DNA of 52,702 nucleotides from Pseudomonadales bacterium. Its GTDB lineage: Bacteria > Pseudomonadota > Gammaproteobacteria > Pseudomonadales > Azotimanducaceae. Positions within the stretch are counted from its first letter, which is position 1. Each line of letters begins with the position of its first letter. Below are positions 1-10,134 of the stretch, piece by piece. The stretch spans positions 1-52,702 of the forward strand of contig JADHNJ010000015.1 of NCBI GenBank assembly GCA_016779565.1, written 5' to 3'. Position numbers and translations under genes: made by a program. The notes under the pieces are model-generated. The model was not told where the DNA came from. It saw only the letters and a program-made list of their open reading frames with translations, and did not search any database.

Positions 1-12
1 AAGGAGATCGGC

Positions 13-132
13 ATGAGTCAAACAGAGAACGAAGATTCTGGGGATGCGATGGTAGATGCAATGGGTGCTGTGGCGATTGTTGTCATTCCTGTCATTGCGG
101 TTGTGTATTTTTTGTCCGGTTTACCGTCCTAG
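13..132 (+). CDS. small single-pass membrane protein, 39 aa
   Basis: A 39-codon frame starts 6 bases after an AAGGAG ribosome-binding site at the very start of the window and ends in TAG. The N-terminal 17 residues are acidic (Glu5, Glu7, Asp8, Asp11, Asp15). Residues 18-37 form one hydrophobic stretch with a proline in its middle, as expected for a single membrane span. I do not recognise a family and infer no function. The strong ribosome-binding site and clean topology favour a real gene. The upstream context is cut by the window edge, so an operon with preceding genes cannot be judged. Confidence 0.55.
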   Translation: MSQTENEDSGDAMVDAMGAVAIVVIPVIAVVYFLSGLPS

Positions 133-358
133 GTGGTAGCAACTAACCAGAATTCAAAAAATCCTGGTTAAGACTAATCAACGAGTAAATTACGGGCCGA
201 AGGGCGACGAGTCAGAGGGCTGGCCTTGTCGACGCGTGCTTGACCAAAACGGTCTCTTTCTATGTCTGCGCCTTTCTAAAAGGAGATTTATCTCTCCAGG
301 GGGGGTAAGAACTGCTGGTTGATTGTCGTTGGTAAATCGTGATGAAGGCGACTAAGCC

Positions 359-571
359 TCAGATAATAAGGAAAACAATTCCGAGCAAGGTCGCGATAAA
401 AAGTATGGTGAACACCAATCCCGCGATGATGAATATGAGCGGTGAACTTGACTGAAAATCCCGAGTGCGTCGCTCTGATCGCTGAACCCCTATAGCCGCA
501 CTAATTACGCTCAGGAAGGCTTGAAAAAAGCTAGGCGCCTTCTGGTACTCGTGGTCCTCTGGGTCTGTCAT
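359..571 (-). CDS. DUF2970 family small membrane protein, 70 aa
   Basis: The protein has the DUF2970 pattern: a Phe-rich amphipathic start (residues 14-26), then GVQ followed by basic residues and RDF, then a C-terminal hydrophobic helix (about residues 46-70) beginning SPLIFIIAG. The family consists of roughly 60-70 residue proteins of unknown function, found mainly in beta- and gammaproteobacteria, so the length fits. I chose the ATG at 571. The frame stays open upstream to 727, but that extension would overlap the end of metH and is not part of the family. It lies 101 bases downstream of metH on the same strand and may be cotranscribed. The function is unknown. Confidence 0.8.
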   Translation of the reverse strand: MTDPEDHEYQKAPSFFQAFLSVISAAIGVQRSERRTRDFQSSSPLIFIIAGLVFTILFIATLLGIVFLII

Positions 572-672
572 GGCGCGCCTGTATTCGATCTCAAGAGGAA
601 TTGAGTAAGGAATTAGAGCATTGGTTGTGCCTTGAGACAAGGTAAAGCATGGATCTGAAGCAATGTTTGATT

Positions 673-3600
673 TTATTGGTAGCCAAGGTTGGGTCGTAAC
701 CAACGTTCGGCAACATCCATCGTCCAAGATTTTCTGGTGGCGTAATCTTGTAATTGATCTTGGCTAATTTTACCCAGACCAAAATAGGATGATTCTGGAT
801 GCGAAAAATAAAGACCGCTGACAGATGCTGCAGGATCCATAGCGAAGGTTTCGGTCAAGTTGATACCGACTGCGGACTCGGCATCGAGTAGTTCAAAAAG
901 GGTGCTCTTTTCTGTGTGATCAGGACAAGCAGGATAACCGGGTGCTGGTCGGATGCCTTGATAGCGCTCTTTAATAAGATCCTGGGTACTCAACTTTTCA
1001 TGAACAGCGTAGCCCCAATAGTGCTGCCTGACTTCCGCGTGCAAAAATTCAGCGGCGGCTTCTGCCAGACGGTCTGCGATGGCTTTGACTAAGATGGCGT
1101 TATAATCGTCTTGCTCTGCTTGATACTTGCCGACTAATGCATCCAGGCCGATTCCAGCGGTAACCGCAAAGCCCCCAAGGTAATCTTTTGGCCCCAGCGA
1201 TGGCGCGATATAATCAGCCAAGCAGAGATTGGCTTTGCCGTTCGGTTTGTCAGTTTGCTGTCTGAGCTGATGTAACCGAGTTCGCTCTTTTTTACGCTCT
1301 GGGTCATGAAAGATGACGATATCATCACCATCAGAGTTTGCTGGCCAAAAACCGATGACTGCAGCAGCGCGCAACGCATCAGAATTGATCAGATTCTCGA
1401 GCATGGCTTGCGCATCACTGAATAGATCGGTTGCTGCCTCTCCGACAATGGGGTCATCGAGAATCTCTGGATATTTTCCAGCTAACTCCCATGTGATGAA
1501 AAAAGGCGTCCAGTCAATATATTCGGTCAGGGTGCTGATCGGGATATGCTGAATGACTTGAGTACCCAAAAATATTGGCTCGGGAGGTTGGTACTCAGAC
1601 CAATCAAGATTTGGCTTGCGGGCACGAGCCTCACTCAGAGTTAGTCGGTCTGATTTAGCCCGCCGATTAGCATTCCGCACTCTAATGGTCTCGTACTCTT
1701 CTCGAAGCGCCAGACCCAATTTGGGCTTATCTGTATCTGAGAGCAACTGGCTCGCGATTCCCACCGCTCTAGAGGCGTCGGGAACGTAGACAGTGATATC
1801 ATTGTTATAGCATGGTTCTATTTTCACCGAGGTGTGGGCTTTGGAGGTAGTCGCTCCACCGATCATCAGCGGGACTTGGAAATTCTGGCGCTGCATTTCT
1901 GTGGCGATGGTTACCATTTCATCAAGAGAAGGGGTGATGAGTCCCGACAGTCCAATAATGTCAACGGCATGTTCTTTGGCCGCCGCTAGAATTTTGTCAG
2001 CGGGTACCATGACACCGAGATCAATGACGTCGTAGTTATTGCACTGCAGAACTACGCCAACAATGTTTTTGCCGATATCATGCACGTCGCCTTTGACGGT
2101 AGCCATCAAAATCCGCCCCTTTGCCTTAGACTCACTGGTCTTTTCAGCCTCAATGTAGGGGATTAAATGCGCTACGGCTTGTTTCATTACTCGGGCGCTT
2201 TTTACAACTTGGGGGAGAAACATTTTACCGGCGCCAAATAGATCGCCGACTTGATTCATACCCTCCATCAAGGGCCCCTCGATTACTTCGATGGGCCTTT
2301 TTGCGATCACTCTGGCGGCTTCAGTATCTTCGAGAATATAGGTATTGGTGCCCTTCACGAGCGCATAGGCAAGACGGTCCTCGACAGCTAGAGCGCGCCA
2401 TGCCAAATCGCTTTCTTTAGTCTTATTTGTGTTGCCCGAGAATTGCTCGGCAATCTCAATCAGTCTCTCGGTAGCATCGTCTCGGCGGTTGAACAAAACA
2501 TCTTCAATTCGATCCCGAAGCGTCTCCGGAATCGATTCGTAAATGGCTAGTTGACCAGCATTGACGATCCCCATCGTTAACCCAGCGCGAATAGCGTGAT
2601 ACAGGAACACGGCGTGAATAGCTTCGCGAACTTGGTTGTTACCTCGAAAAGAGAACGACACATTACTGATGCCACCAGAGATACGCGCGTGGGGCAGATT
2701 AGCTTGAATAAAAGCGCAAGCGTCAATGAAGTCCTTGCCATATAGTGCGTGTTCCTCAATGCCTGTAGCAACTGCAAACACGTTGGGGTCAAAAATAATG
2801 TCCTCCGCCGGAAAACCGACGGTATCCACCAGCAAGTCATAGCTTCTTTGGCAAATTTCTTGTTTGCGGGCAAGGGTGTCGGCTTGGCCTGTTTCGTCGA
2901 ACGCCATGACAACAACAGCTGCGCCGTACTTCATGCATAACTCCGCCTGGGCAATGAACTCGGCTTCACCCGCTTTTAGACTGATCGAGTTAACAACGCT
3001 TTTGCCTTGAATGCACTGTAGACCAGCTTCAATGATTTCCCACTTCGATGAATCAACCATAATCGGAACACGGCTGATATCTGGTTCGGAAGCTATGAGA
3101 TGCAGAAACCGCACCATCGCCGCTTGGGAATCCAGCATGCCTTCGTCCATATTGATGTCTATGATTTGGGCACCGTTTTCAACTTGGTCTAACGCAACCT
3201 GCAGCGCCGCTTCATAGTCTTCATCACGGATCAATTTTGCAAACTTCGCTGAACCGGTTACGTTGGTTCGTTCACCAACGTTGACAAACAGACTGTCCTC
3301 GCTAATTCGAAACGGCTCCAAGCCTGATAACAGTGTGTTTTTGCTTCTGGGAGCGGGTGTTCTGGGGGTATAGGCCTTGGCAAGTTGGGAGAATGCAGCA
3401 ATATGTTCTGGGGTTGTACCGCAACACCCACCAATAATGTTGATCAGCCCATCGTCAAGATAGCTGCGAATTGAGTCAACCATGGTCTCTACGCGTTCGT
3501 CATACTCGCCAAATTCGTTAGGTAGCCCTCGGTTGGGATAAGCACTGATAAAACAGTCAGCGTGTTGGCCAATGTCACGAATATGCGTCCTGAGCGCATC

Positions 3601-4350
3601 AGCGCCTAGCGCACAATTGAAGCCGACACTCAGGGGCTTCGCGTGGCGAATTGATGCCCAGAAAGCCTCACTGGTTTGGCCCGATAATAACCTGCCACTG
3701 GCGTCTGTGATCGTGCCAGAGATCATGATGGGTATTTCACGATTGGTAGTTTTGAAATGAGACAAAGCAGCAAAAATGGCTGCCTTGGCATTCAGTACAT
3801 CAAAGATGGTTTCGATCAGTAAGAGATCAGCGCCGGCGTCATCCAGAGCTTGGATCGCTAAGCCATAGTCTTCAACTAGCGTGGCGAAATCGATGTTTCG
3901 GTATCCTGGATCATTAACATCTGGCGATAAACTTGCCGCTCGCGTGGTTGGGCCGATAGCACCAGCGACGTAGCAAATCCGATCTGGCTGCTCAAGCTGT
4001 AGCGTCTCGATCGCTTCTTGGGCGATTTTCACTGAGGCATAGTTTAGTTCGTAGACTAGATCCTCAGTACCAAAATCTGCTTGTGACACTCGATTGGCGG
4101 TAAATGTGTTGGTGCCTAAAATATCGGCGCCAGCATGTAGATAATCGAGGTGAATGGATTTGATAATATCTGGACGAGTCAGAGATAGTAGCTCATTGTT
4201 TCCAGTAAGATCACTGGGGTGATCATTAAACCGAGTGCCTCGAAAATCTAATTCAGATAGACGTTTATCCTGAATGGCTGTGCCCATGGCACCATCCATA
4301 ATAAGGATTTGCTGTTTAAGTTGATCAACGATGTTAGGTTTGTGCTGCAA
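673..4350 (-). CDS. metH: cobalamin-dependent methionine synthase
   Basis: MetH moves a methyl group from 5-methyltetrahydrofolate through methylcobalamin to homocysteine, forming methionine in the cytoplasm. At 1225 residues it has the full family length. The homocysteine domain (about 1-325) carries zinc ligands Cys246 in GFNCALG and Cys309/Cys310 in GGCCGTTP. The pterin domain spans about 350-615, with [11 protein letters not shown] at 357-367. The B12 cap and B12 domains follow (about 645-890), with the cobalt-ligating DVHDIG at 755-760 (His757) and the SGL and GGATTS elements. The reactivation domain ends the protein, with [12 protein letters not shown] at 1134-1145 as the AdoMet motif. 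The likely start is a TTG at 4350; the next Met is already inside the conserved IMDGAMG segment. I found no B12 or SAM riboswitch in the 340 bases upstream. Confidence 0.97.
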   Translation of the reverse strand: MQHKPNIVDQLKQQILIMDGAMGTAIQDKRLSELDFRGTRFNDHPSDLTGNNELLSLTRPDIIKSIHLDYLHAGADILGTNTFTANRVSQADFGTEDLVYELNYASVKIAQEAIETLQLEQPDRICYVAGAIGPTTRAASLSPDVNDPGYRNIDFATLVEDYGLAIQALDDAGADLLLIETIFDVLNAKAAIFAALSHFKTTNREIPIMISGTITDASGRLLSGQTSEAFWASIRHAKPLSVGFNCALGADALRTHIRDIGQHADCFISAYPNRGLPNEFGEYDERVETMVDSIRSYLDDGLINIIGGCCGTTPEHIAAFSQLAKAYTPRTPAPRSKNTLLSGLEPFRISEDSLFVNVGERTNVTGSAKFAKLIRDEDYEAALQVALDQVENGAQIIDINMDEGMLDSQAAMVRFLHLIASEPDISRVPIMVDSSKWEIIEAGLQCIQGKSVVNSISLKAGEAEFIAQAELCMKYGAAVVVMAFDETGQADTLARKQEICQRSYDLLVDTVGFPAEDIIFDPNVFAVATGIEEHALYGKDFIDACAFIQANLPHARISGGISNVSFSFRGNNQVREAIHAVFLYHAIRAGLTMGIVNAGQLAIYESIPETLRDRIEDVLFNRRDDATERLIEIAEQFSGNTNKTKESDLAWRALAVEDRLAYALVKGTNTYILEDTEAARVIAKRPIEVIEGPLMEGMNQVGDLFGAGKMFLPQVVKSARVMKQAVAHLIPYIEAEKTSESKAKGRILMATVKGDVHDIGKNIVGVVLQCNNYDVIDLGVMVPADKILAAAKEHAVDIIGLSGLITPSLDEMVTIATEMQRQNFQVPLMIGGATTSKAHTSVKIEPCYNNDITVYVPDASRAVGIASQLLSDTDKPKLGLALREEYETIRVRNANRRAKSDRLTLSEARARKPNLDWSEYQPPEPIFLGTQVIQHIPISTLTEYIDWTPFFITWELAGKYPEILDDPIVGEAATDLFSDAQAMLENLINSDALRAAAVIGFWPANSDGDDIVIFHDPERKKERTRLHQLRQQTDKPNGKANLCLADYIAPSLGPKDYLGGFAVTAGIGLDALVGKYQAEQDDYNAILVKAIADRLAEAAAEFLHAEVRQHYWGYAVHEKLSTQDLIKERYQGIRPAPGYPACPDHTEKSTLFELLDAESAVGINLTETFAMDPAASVSGLYFSHPESSYFGLGKISQDQLQDYATRKSWTMDVAERWLRPNLGYQ

Positions 4351-4535
4351 CGTGAGTGTGCTCTGATGTTTCAGTAATATTAGCAGAGGGCTTTAAGAAC
4401 TTTTTTGAAGATTTATCTTGAATACTATGAAAGCTGTTCATGATCTGATGGTGGGGTCGTACTAAGATTTAATCACCACCGAAACCCATAAAACTGGCAG
4501 TCGTGCCTGCCCTCAAGTATCATAGAGCCCGGTAG
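4351..4535. other. metH-nfuA divergent intergenic region, metH-proximal part
   Basis: This is the metH side of a 343-base gap between the divergent metH and nfuA genes. I checked both strands for a cobalamin box, a SAM riboswitch core and a short gene, and found none I could support. A GC-rich inverted pair (GGCAG at 4496-4500 with CTGCC at 4507-4511) could form a small hairpin. The nfuA-proximal half holds a tandem repeat array, described separately. Confidence 0.5.
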
Positions 4536-4537
4536 AG

Positions 4538-4650
4538 AAAGCTGCCGTAGACACTAGTAGCTTCGAAAGCTGCTGCAGATTCGAAAGTTGCTGTAGCTTA
4601 GAAAGCTTCCGTACAGTAAAAAGCTGCCGCACAGTAAAAAGCTGCCGCAG
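4538..4650. repeat. degenerate ~18-bp tandem array upstream of nfuA
   Basis: Six copies of a core close to AAAGCTGCCG start at 4538, 4566, 4585, 4602, 4620 and 4638, with spacings of 28, 19, 17, 18 and 18 bases. The last two copies are nearly perfect 18-mers (GTAAAAAGCTGCCGCACA). The array ends 43 bases before the nfuA start and so lies in its promoter or leader region. The minus strand stays open through the array and reads as imperfect hexapeptides (RQLFTV, RKLSKL, QQLSNL), but has no start codon. I treat it as a non-coding repeat. Confidence 0.75.
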
Positions 4651-4693
4651 AAAGGTTTTTGTCGCTTTAGCTCAAATATAGGTCAAAGAACGC

Positions 4694-5275
4694 ATGGTTG
4701 AAATCACAGCATCAGCACAAACCTATTTAGCCGGTTTACTCGCAAAACAAGAGGCGAGTGATATCGGCGTTCGAATCTTTATTACCGAGCCAGGGACGCC
4801 AATGGCAGAGACTTGCATCGCCTATTGCCGACCGGACGAGGCTCAAGAAGAGGATATTCGAGTTGAATATGAATCGATTACCGCCTTCATCGACGCGCGA
4901 AGCGAGCCTTTTTTGGAGGAAGCTCTGGTCGACTTTGCCGAAGACCGGATGGGCGGACAGCTGACGATTAAGGCGCCAAATGCAAAGTTACCCAAGGTTT
5001 CGGCCGACAGTCCTCTTGAAGACCAGGTGAATTATATCCTACATAGCCAGGTAAACCCGTCTTTGGCGAGCCACGGCGGCATGGTGAGTCTTGTAGAGGT
5101 TGTTGAAGAATCTATCGCGGTGCTGCAATTTGGTGGAGGCTGTCAAGGATGCGGTATGGTGGATGTGACGCTTAAAAATGGGGTCGAGAAAACCCTCTTG
5201 GACGCATTACCGCAATTGACCTCAGTGCGCGATGTGACCGACCATACAGTTACCGAAAACGCTTACTTCTCCTAG
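4694..5275 (+). CDS. nfuA: Fe-S biogenesis protein NfuA
   Basis: NfuA carries and delivers [4Fe-4S] clusters to apoproteins. The 193-residue product has the two usual parts: a degenerate A-type (IscA-like) N-terminal domain, about residues 1-95, and a Nfu domain, about 105-190. The cluster-binding pair is Cys150 and Cys153 in GGGCQGCGM, inside the conserved segment that begins NPSLASHGG. The length matches E. coli NfuA (191 residues). The start is an ATG at 4694 with only a weak ribosome-binding site. It is divergent from metH and follows the repeat array, so its promoter must lie in or beside that array. Confidence 0.96.
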   Translation: MVEITASAQTYLAGLLAKQEASDIGVRIFITEPGTPMAETCIAYCRPDEAQEEDIRVEYESITAFIDARSEPFLEEALVDFAEDRMGGQLTIKAPNAKLPKVSADSPLEDQVNYILHSQVNPSLASHGGMVSLVEVVEESIAVLQFGGGCQGCGMVDVTLKNGVEKTLLDALPQLTSVRDVTDHTVTENAYFS

Positions 5276-5276
5276 G

Positions 5277-5498
5277 CTAACTGGCCATCGCGTTGTTGTG
5301 GCTGGCTGTAGTCCATTCAGATTCACCACCGCATTTAAGGTCGCCCTCCATAGGATCTAGGAGACGAAGCCCTGCTCTTTGTAAGCCGCAATAGCGTTCT
5401 TGCAACAGAGGGCATGAGTGTTTCAGATAATGACAGCGGCCGCTTGGTGCATTGAAAAGATGCGGCAAAGGCGTCAGAGGGGCGTATGCGAAAGACAA
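5277..5498 (-). CDS. possible cysteine-rich small protein
   Basis: The only open frame that fills the 210-base gap between nfuA and the next gene is on the minus strand. It ends one base beyond the nfuA stop. Its centre has regularly placed cysteines: CHYLKHSC, then a Cys seven residues on in LQERYCGLQRAG, then a last Cys in LKCGG. Such spacing could bind zinc or an Fe-S cluster. The start is uncertain: the furthest start is a TTG at 5498 that overlaps the divergent neighbour by 13 bases, and a second TTG lies 10 codons further in. Neither has a good ribosome-binding site. I do not recognise a family, and it may be a chance frame. Confidence 0.3.
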   Translation of the reverse strand: MSFAYAPLTPLPHLFNAPSGRCHYLKHSCPLLQERYCGLQRAGLRLLDPMEGDLKCGGESEWTTASHNNAMAS

Positions 5499-6442
5499 AT
5501 CTAGCTTGCCTAGTTGCAGGCTTATTTACCCTACTGGGATTACTAAATGTATCGGCTCAAGCATCGGAATGGCGGGTAAAAGCCGCCTTTGAGTTGGGCT
5601 ATGCTGACCTGCAGGAGGTGAGCGGCATCACCCAAAGCCGACGGTTTGATAACGTGTATTGGGTGCATAACGACAGCGGTGACAGCGCAAGAATTTTTGC
5701 GATTGATGGCAGCGGAGCCATCGTGTTCCCGCCATTTTTGAAGGTACACGGGCAGAATGCTGTACCGGGGAAAAAGCCTTGGAAAGGGCACGAGATTGAG
5801 CTGGCAGCGCATTACGACTGGGAAGACATTACGACAGATGGTAATTGGCTGTATATCGCTGACACGGGTAATAATGGAAATGCACGCCGAGATTTGGGCA
5901 TCTACAAAATTGCTGACTTCAACCCCCGCGCGGTCGAAAAGACCCGAACCATCGACTATCTGCCAGTCCAGTATCCGGACCAGACCAGGTTTCCAGCGAA
6001 ACGTTGGCACTTCGACGCCGAAGCGCTATTTTTTGATCAAGATAAACTGTATCTGATCACCAAGCACCGCAGAGCAGGGCGAATTGACCAGTTTGAATCC
6101 GGCGCTAGCCTTTATCGGCTCGACTTGACCGCAACGCCTCGGCCGATAACGCTTACCAAGGTGGACTCATCAAAGACGCTTTTTATGGTGACCGGCGCTG
6201 AGTTATCCCCAGCCGGTAGCACGCTAGCGGTGCTCGGTGCACGTCAGCTTTCGCTTTTCCCAAGGCCTCTGCAAGGTGATGCCTGGTTCCAGAGTAGACC
6301 CTTGACGCTAGATTTAGCCGCTTTCAAGTTAGGTCAGGTAGAAGCTATCACCTGGGTAGACGAGCGACGCCTATGGGTAACCAACGAGTCAGGTGCGGTC
6401 TTTGAGGTTTCACCACCAGCGATCGGGAGAGAGGCTCAGTGA
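5486..6442 (+). CDS. secreted protein, probable beta-propeller, function unknown
   Basis: The 318-residue product begins with a typical Sec signal peptide (MRKTNLACL, then a hydrophobic core, probable cleavage after AQA near residue 26), so it should be periplasmic or secreted. The mature part has repeated WVHNDSGD, YIADTGNNG, EALFFDQDKLYLITK and WVTNESG segments, which look like blades of a beta-propeller of the SdiA-regulated/phytase-esterase-like kind. I cannot name a substrate. A good ribosome-binding site (AGAGG) precedes the ATG. The stop overlaps the GTG start of the TauE/SafE gene by 4 bases, so the two are translationally coupled and probably functionally linked. Confidence 0.75.
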   Translation: MRKTNLACLVAGLFTLLGLLNVSAQASEWRVKAAFELGYADLQEVSGITQSRRFDNVYWVHNDSGDSARIFAIDGSGAIVFPPFLKVHGQNAVPGKKPWKGHEIELAAHYDWEDITTDGNWLYIADTGNNGNARRDLGIYKIADFNPRAVEKTRTIDYLPVQYPDQTRFPAKRWHFDAEALFFDQDKLYLITKHRRAGRIDQFESGASLYRLDLTATPRPITLTKVDSSKTLFMVTGAELSPAGSTLAVLGARQLSLFPRPLQGDAWFQSRPLTLDLAAFKLGQVEAITWVDERRLWVTNESGAVFEVSPPAIGREAQ

Positions 6443-7182
6443 GCCTTGAAGAGGTTGCTCTCCTGGTTTTAGTGGGAGCTGTTAGTGCGTTTATCAACAC
6501 CCTCGCAGGTGGCGGCTCGATGCTGACGCTACCCGCTTTGATGATGATAGGCCTACCAGCAGATTTGGCTAATGGGACGAATCGGGTGGCGGTTCTAGCG
6601 CAATCTGTAACTGGTGCGCATGGCTTTGATCAGGCAGGTCAACTAGATCGGTCCGCACTAATAAGCATTTTAATGCCTACGATATCGGGTGCTGCGTTAG
6701 GCGCTTTGGCCGCTTCGATTTTGCCCAATAGCTGGCTCAAACCCATTTTGTTAATAACGATGATGATCGTTGCATTGTCGTTATTAGTCCCTAGGAAAAG
6801 CGTTCGTCGGCGGCCTACCGCGCTAAAAGAGAAGAGCCGATGGCCAGCCTTGGCCTTGTTTATCACGGGCCTTTACGGTGGCTTCATTCAGGCTGGTGTA
6901 GGTTTTATGTTGGTAGCCGTTATTTCGCGGTTTTTGCAGTATGATTTGGTTCGTTCTAATGCGATCAAAGCCGTCTGCACGGGTGTTTTCAGTGGTGTCG
7001 CGCTTTTAGTTTTTGCGATCCAAGGACAAGTACTGTGGTTGACAGGCGTGGTTTTGGCATTAGGGTCGATCGCAGGCGCTTATCTGAGTGTTCGTTTTAC
7101 CCTTAATGTCCGAGAATCGGTATTACGAACACTTCTAGTTATAATGGTCATGAGTAGCTGCGTCGCGGCATTGTGGATTTAG
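6439..7182 (+). CDS. TauE/SafE family sulfite/anion exporter
   Basis: The 247-residue hydrophobic protein has the two homologous halves of TauE/SafE permeases. The first begins with a helix ending FINTLAGGGSMLTLPAL (residues 17-33). The second has the matching YGGFIQAGVGFMLV segment near residues 149-162. Around eight membrane spans can be drawn. Family members export sulfite, sulfoacetate or other organosulfur anions, but the substrate cannot be read from the sequence. The GTG start overlaps the preceding stop by 4 bases (GTGA), and glnS follows after only 7 bases, so all three are probably on one transcript. Confidence 0.88.
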   Translation: MSLEEVALLVLVGAVSAFINTLAGGGSMLTLPALMMIGLPADLANGTNRVAVLAQSVTGAHGFDQAGQLDRSALISILMPTISGAALGALAASILPNSWLKPILLITMMIVALSLLVPRKSVRRRPTALKEKSRWPALALFITGLYGGFIQAGVGFMLVAVISRFLQYDLVRSNAIKAVCTGVFSGVALLVFAIQGQVLWLTGVVLALGSIAGAYLSVRFTLNVRESVLRTLLVIMVMSSCVAALWI

Positions 7183-7189
7183 GTGATGT

Positions 7190-8863
7190 ATGACAATCAA
7201 TGATGAACGATATCCCGCGAACTTCATTAGTGCGATCATTGAATCAGATCAAGCTTCAGGGAAGCATGACGGGCGGGTAAAAACGCGGTTCCCCCCAGAG
7301 CCAAATGGTTATCTACACATTGGTCATGCGAAAGCGATTTGCCTCAATTTTGGTCTTGCCAAGGATTTCGGCGGTCAGACCAATCTTCGGTTTGATGATA
7401 CCAACCCGATCAAAGAGGATATCGCCTTTACCACTGCTATGAAGGAAGACATTACTTGGCTAGGGTTTAACTGGGCTGACGAACGAAATGCCTCGGATTA
7501 TTTTGAGGCACTGTTTGACTATGCTGTTCAATTGATCCGAGATGGGAAGGCCTATGTCGATTCACTTTCTGGCGATGAGATACGGGAGTACCGAGGGACT
7601 CTGACTGAGCCGGGTCGTAATAGCCCCTATCGTGATCGCTCGATCGATGAAAATTTAGACTTATTTTCTCGGATGCGCGCAGGAGAATTCGCCGATGGCG
7701 CGCACGTGCTTCGGCTCAAGATTGATATGGCGTCTGGCAACATGAACTTGCGAGACCCGAGTATCTATCGGATTCGCCATGTCAGTCACCACCAAACAGG
7801 CGACGCTTGGTGTGTCTATCCTCTGTACGACTACACGCACTGTATTTCCGATGCCTTAGAGCACATCACACACTCGCTCTGTGATACGGGTTTCGAGGAC
7901 CATCGACCGCTTTATAATTGGGTGCTTGAACAGTTGGACATGCCGAGTCGTCCGCAGCAGATCGAGTTTTCAAGATTAAATTTGCAGTACACGGTAACAA
8001 GTAAGCGTAAGCTCAAACAGTTGGTTGAGGAGGGTCTGGTATCTGGTTGGGACGACCCACGTATGCCAACCATCGCGGGAATGCGGCGAAGGGGTTACCC
8101 ACCAGCATCGCTTCGAGATTTTTGTCGTCGGATAGGCATTACCAAAAGTGAGAATAACGTCGAGTTAGCCCTGCTTGAGAGTTGTGTTCGTGAGGCTCTA
8201 GAACCTGCAGCACCGCGAGCGATGGCGGTGCTAGATCCGGTCAAGCTTGTCATAACCAATCTGCCTGAAACGGCATCATTGTCACTGCAGGTGGCCAACC
8301 ATCCCAAGGATCCAGCAATGGGAGATCGCCAAGTACCCTTTACTCGCGAAGTGTATATTGATCGAGCAGACTTTAGATTAGAGGCCAACAGGAAGTACAA
8401 ACGTTTAGTCTTGCACGAAGAAGTGAGGCTGCGTGGCAGCTATGTAATCAGAGCAGAGTCGGTTGTTACCGACGATACAGGTAACGTCGTCGAAATTCAT
8501 GCGACTTATGATCCTGAAACTTTAGGGACTAATCCGCCCGATCGAAAGGTTAGAGGGGTTATCCATTGGGTTTCTGCGACCGAGAATTTGCCTGCAGAGT
8601 TTCGGCGGTTCCAGCCGCTTTTTAAGGTGCCCTTTCCTGATGCTGAAGACGGCGATTATCGCGATTTGATCAATCCTGATTCTGAAGTCGTGTTTTTTGG
8701 GTATGTTGAGCGCAGTCTCGCTGATCAAGATTTGTCAACCCGCTATCAGTTCGAGCGTGAAGGATATTTTGTACAAGATGCCGACCAAGGCAGAGATGGC
8801 GTACTTCGGTTTAACGAAATCGTTGGATTGCGCGATAGTTTCTCGAAAACCGGCCAAATCTAA
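7190..8863 (+). CDS. glnS: glutaminyl-tRNA synthetase
   Basis: GlnRS charges tRNA-Gln with glutamine in the cytoplasm. The 557-residue protein is the size of the E. coli enzyme (554) and has all class I landmarks: [14 protein letters not shown] with HIGH at 43-46, the RFDDTNP segment at 67-73, and the KMSKS-type loop VTSKR at 269-273. The C-terminal half forms the two anticodon-binding beta-barrels, ending in a conserved [11 protein letters not shown]. The IDMAS and RDP segments following LRLK are as in bacterial GlnRS rather than GluRS. There is no appended YqeY or N-terminal domain. Confidence 0.97.
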   Translation: MTINDERYPANFISAIIESDQASGKHDGRVKTRFPPEPNGYLHIGHAKAICLNFGLAKDFGGQTNLRFDDTNPIKEDIAFTTAMKEDITWLGFNWADERNASDYFEALFDYAVQLIRDGKAYVDSLSGDEIREYRGTLTEPGRNSPYRDRSIDENLDLFSRMRAGEFADGAHVLRLKIDMASGNMNLRDPSIYRIRHVSHHQTGDAWCVYPLYDYTHCISDALEHITHSLCDTGFEDHRPLYNWVLEQLDMPSRPQQIEFSRLNLQYTVTSKRKLKQLVEEGLVSGWDDPRMPTIAGMRRRGYPPASLRDFCRRIGITKSENNVELALLESCVREALEPAAPRAMAVLDPVKLVITNLPETASLSLQVANHPKDPAMGDRQVPFTREVYIDRADFRLEANRKYKRLVLHEEVRLRGSYVIRAESVVTDDTGNVVEIHATYDPETLGTNPPDRKVRGVIHWVSATENLPAEFRRFQPLFKVPFPDAEDGDYRDLINPDSEVVFFGYVERSLADQDLSTRYQFEREGYFVQDADQGRDGVLRFNEIVGLRDSFSKTGQI

Positions 8864-8920
8864 TGTTCGCGCGATCAAGTAAGGCGTTCGTGTAAGCATG
8901 TTGTTTGACCTAAGCCTCTA

Positions 8921-9907
8921 ATGGTCTCAGCAAAAGCCATTGCACAAGCGCAACGCCGTATCGAGACGCATATCGTGAAAACCCCGGTTTTCAGAGACGA
9001 CCGGCTCGACGCTTTATTAGGTTTCCGGTTAACGCTGAAAGGCGAGCATCTGCAACACGTAGGTGCCTTTAAGGCAAGAGGCGCTGCGAATATGGTTCTC
9101 GCACAATCTGCTGCCGCGCTTGCGGCAGGGGTCTGCACCCATTCCTCTGGAAATCACGGCGCTGCTTTAGCCTATATCGCTCGGGCAAATGCAATACCCG
9201 CTTACATTGTTGTGCCTGCTGATTGCAGCGCTTCAAAACGGCAATTGATTCAGGATCTAGGCGGGCAGATTATCGATTGCCAGGCAGGCTTGCCAGCTCG
9301 CGAGGCGATGCTTGAGTCGGTAAAACAGCGTACTGGCGCGCTGTTCGTACCACCCTATGACGCGCCTGCGGTAATAGCGGGTCAAGGCACCACGCTCGCC
9401 GAATTTCGCTCACAAACTGACTTCCTCGATGCTGTTGTTGTTCCGGTGGGCGGCGGCGGGCTGTTAGCCGGGTGTTGTTTGATCAAAGAGGACAGTCGAG
9501 TTTATGGCGCAGAGCCTGCCGGCGCTGATGATGCTTACCGATCTTTGCTTTCAGGGTCGCGAGTATGCTCGCATCAGCCACAAACAATTTGTGATGGTCT
9601 TCGCACGACTTTGGGCGCGCTTAATTTCGACATCATAAACAAAGAGGTGGATGGCATATTTTTGGTCTCTGAAGAACGGATCGTTTTTTCGATGCAACTT
9701 ATTTGGCAAACCACGAAACAATGGGTGGAACCGAGTGCCGCGGTGCCCGTTGCAGCATTGCTGTGCCATCGCTCTAAATTTATTGGCCAGCATGTTGGCG
9801 TTATTTTAACTGGTGGTAATGTTGACCTAGACAGTATTCACGATAAGTTGTTGGATGCAGATTCCTATGCTCGACAGGTTGAGTATTTTACGTCAAACAA
9901 TAGCTAA
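8921..9907 (+). CDS. fold-type II PLP enzyme, threonine/serine dehydratase or racemase type
   Basis: The 328-residue protein belongs to the threonine dehydratase / serine racemase family. The PLP lysine is Lys51 in GAFKARGA. The phosphate and substrate loop is SSGNHG (75-80), and the glycine-rich PLP-phosphate loop is VGGGG (176-180). There is no ACT regulatory domain, so it resembles catabolic threonine dehydratase, serine racemase or hydroxyaspartate dehydratase. The sequence alone does not decide between them. The ATG at 8921 has a poor ribosome-binding site but begins right at the family's usual N-terminus. It follows glnS by 57 bases and precedes the CPXCG gene. Confidence 0.85.
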   Translation: MVSAKAIAQAQRRIETHIVKTPVFRDDRLDALLGFRLTLKGEHLQHVGAFKARGAANMVLAQSAAALAAGVCTHSSGNHGAALAYIARANAIPAYIVVPADCSASKRQLIQDLGGQIIDCQAGLPAREAMLESVKQRTGALFVPPYDAPAVIAGQGTTLAEFRSQTDFLDAVVVPVGGGGLLAGCCLIKEDSRVYGAEPAGADDAYRSLLSGSRVCSHQPQTICDGLRTTLGALNFDIINKEVDGIFLVSEERIVFSMQLIWQTTKQWVEPSAAVPVAALLCHRSKFIGQHVGVILTGGNVDLDSIHDKLLDADSYARQVEYFTSNNS

Positions 9908-9925
9908 GCCGCTGAGGCAGATCTG

Positions 9926-10120
9926 ATGCAATTAACACCGTTTAAAGCAGATTGTCCTTACTGCGGGGAGCGTATCACCCTTCTCATCGACACCTATTCT
10001 GGGCCAGAGCAGTACATAGAAGATTGCCAAGTTTGCTGCCGACCCATGATCTGTATCGTTGAGGTTGACGGTGGCGGTCGCTATGAGCTGAGGCTCGAGG
10101 ACGAAAATAGCACGTTCTGA
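9926..10120 (+). CDS. CPXCG-motif zinc-ribbon mini-protein, 64 aa
   Basis: This 64-residue protein has the pattern of the CPXCG cysteine-rich family: CPYCG at 10-14 and CQVCCRPM beginning at Cys34. Together these supply four cysteines, presumably for one zinc ion, with ITLLID and a GPEQYIEDC segment between them. The family is widespread in gammaproteobacteria and its function is unknown. It starts 18 bases after the PLP enzyme stop and is probably cotranscribed with it. It ends 14 bases from the convergent dipeptidase stop, with no obvious terminator between the two. Confidence 0.9.
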   Translation: MQLTPFKADCPYCGERITLLIDTYSGPEQYIEDCQVCCRPMICIVEVDGGGRYELRLEDENSTF

Positions 10121-10134
10121 TGGGGCCCGAGGCC

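Noticed and set aside
4351-4693. cobalamin or SAM riboswitch for metH
   Set aside because: I looked for the B12 box and SAM core on the minus strand and found neither. The GGCAG/CTGCC pair is too small.
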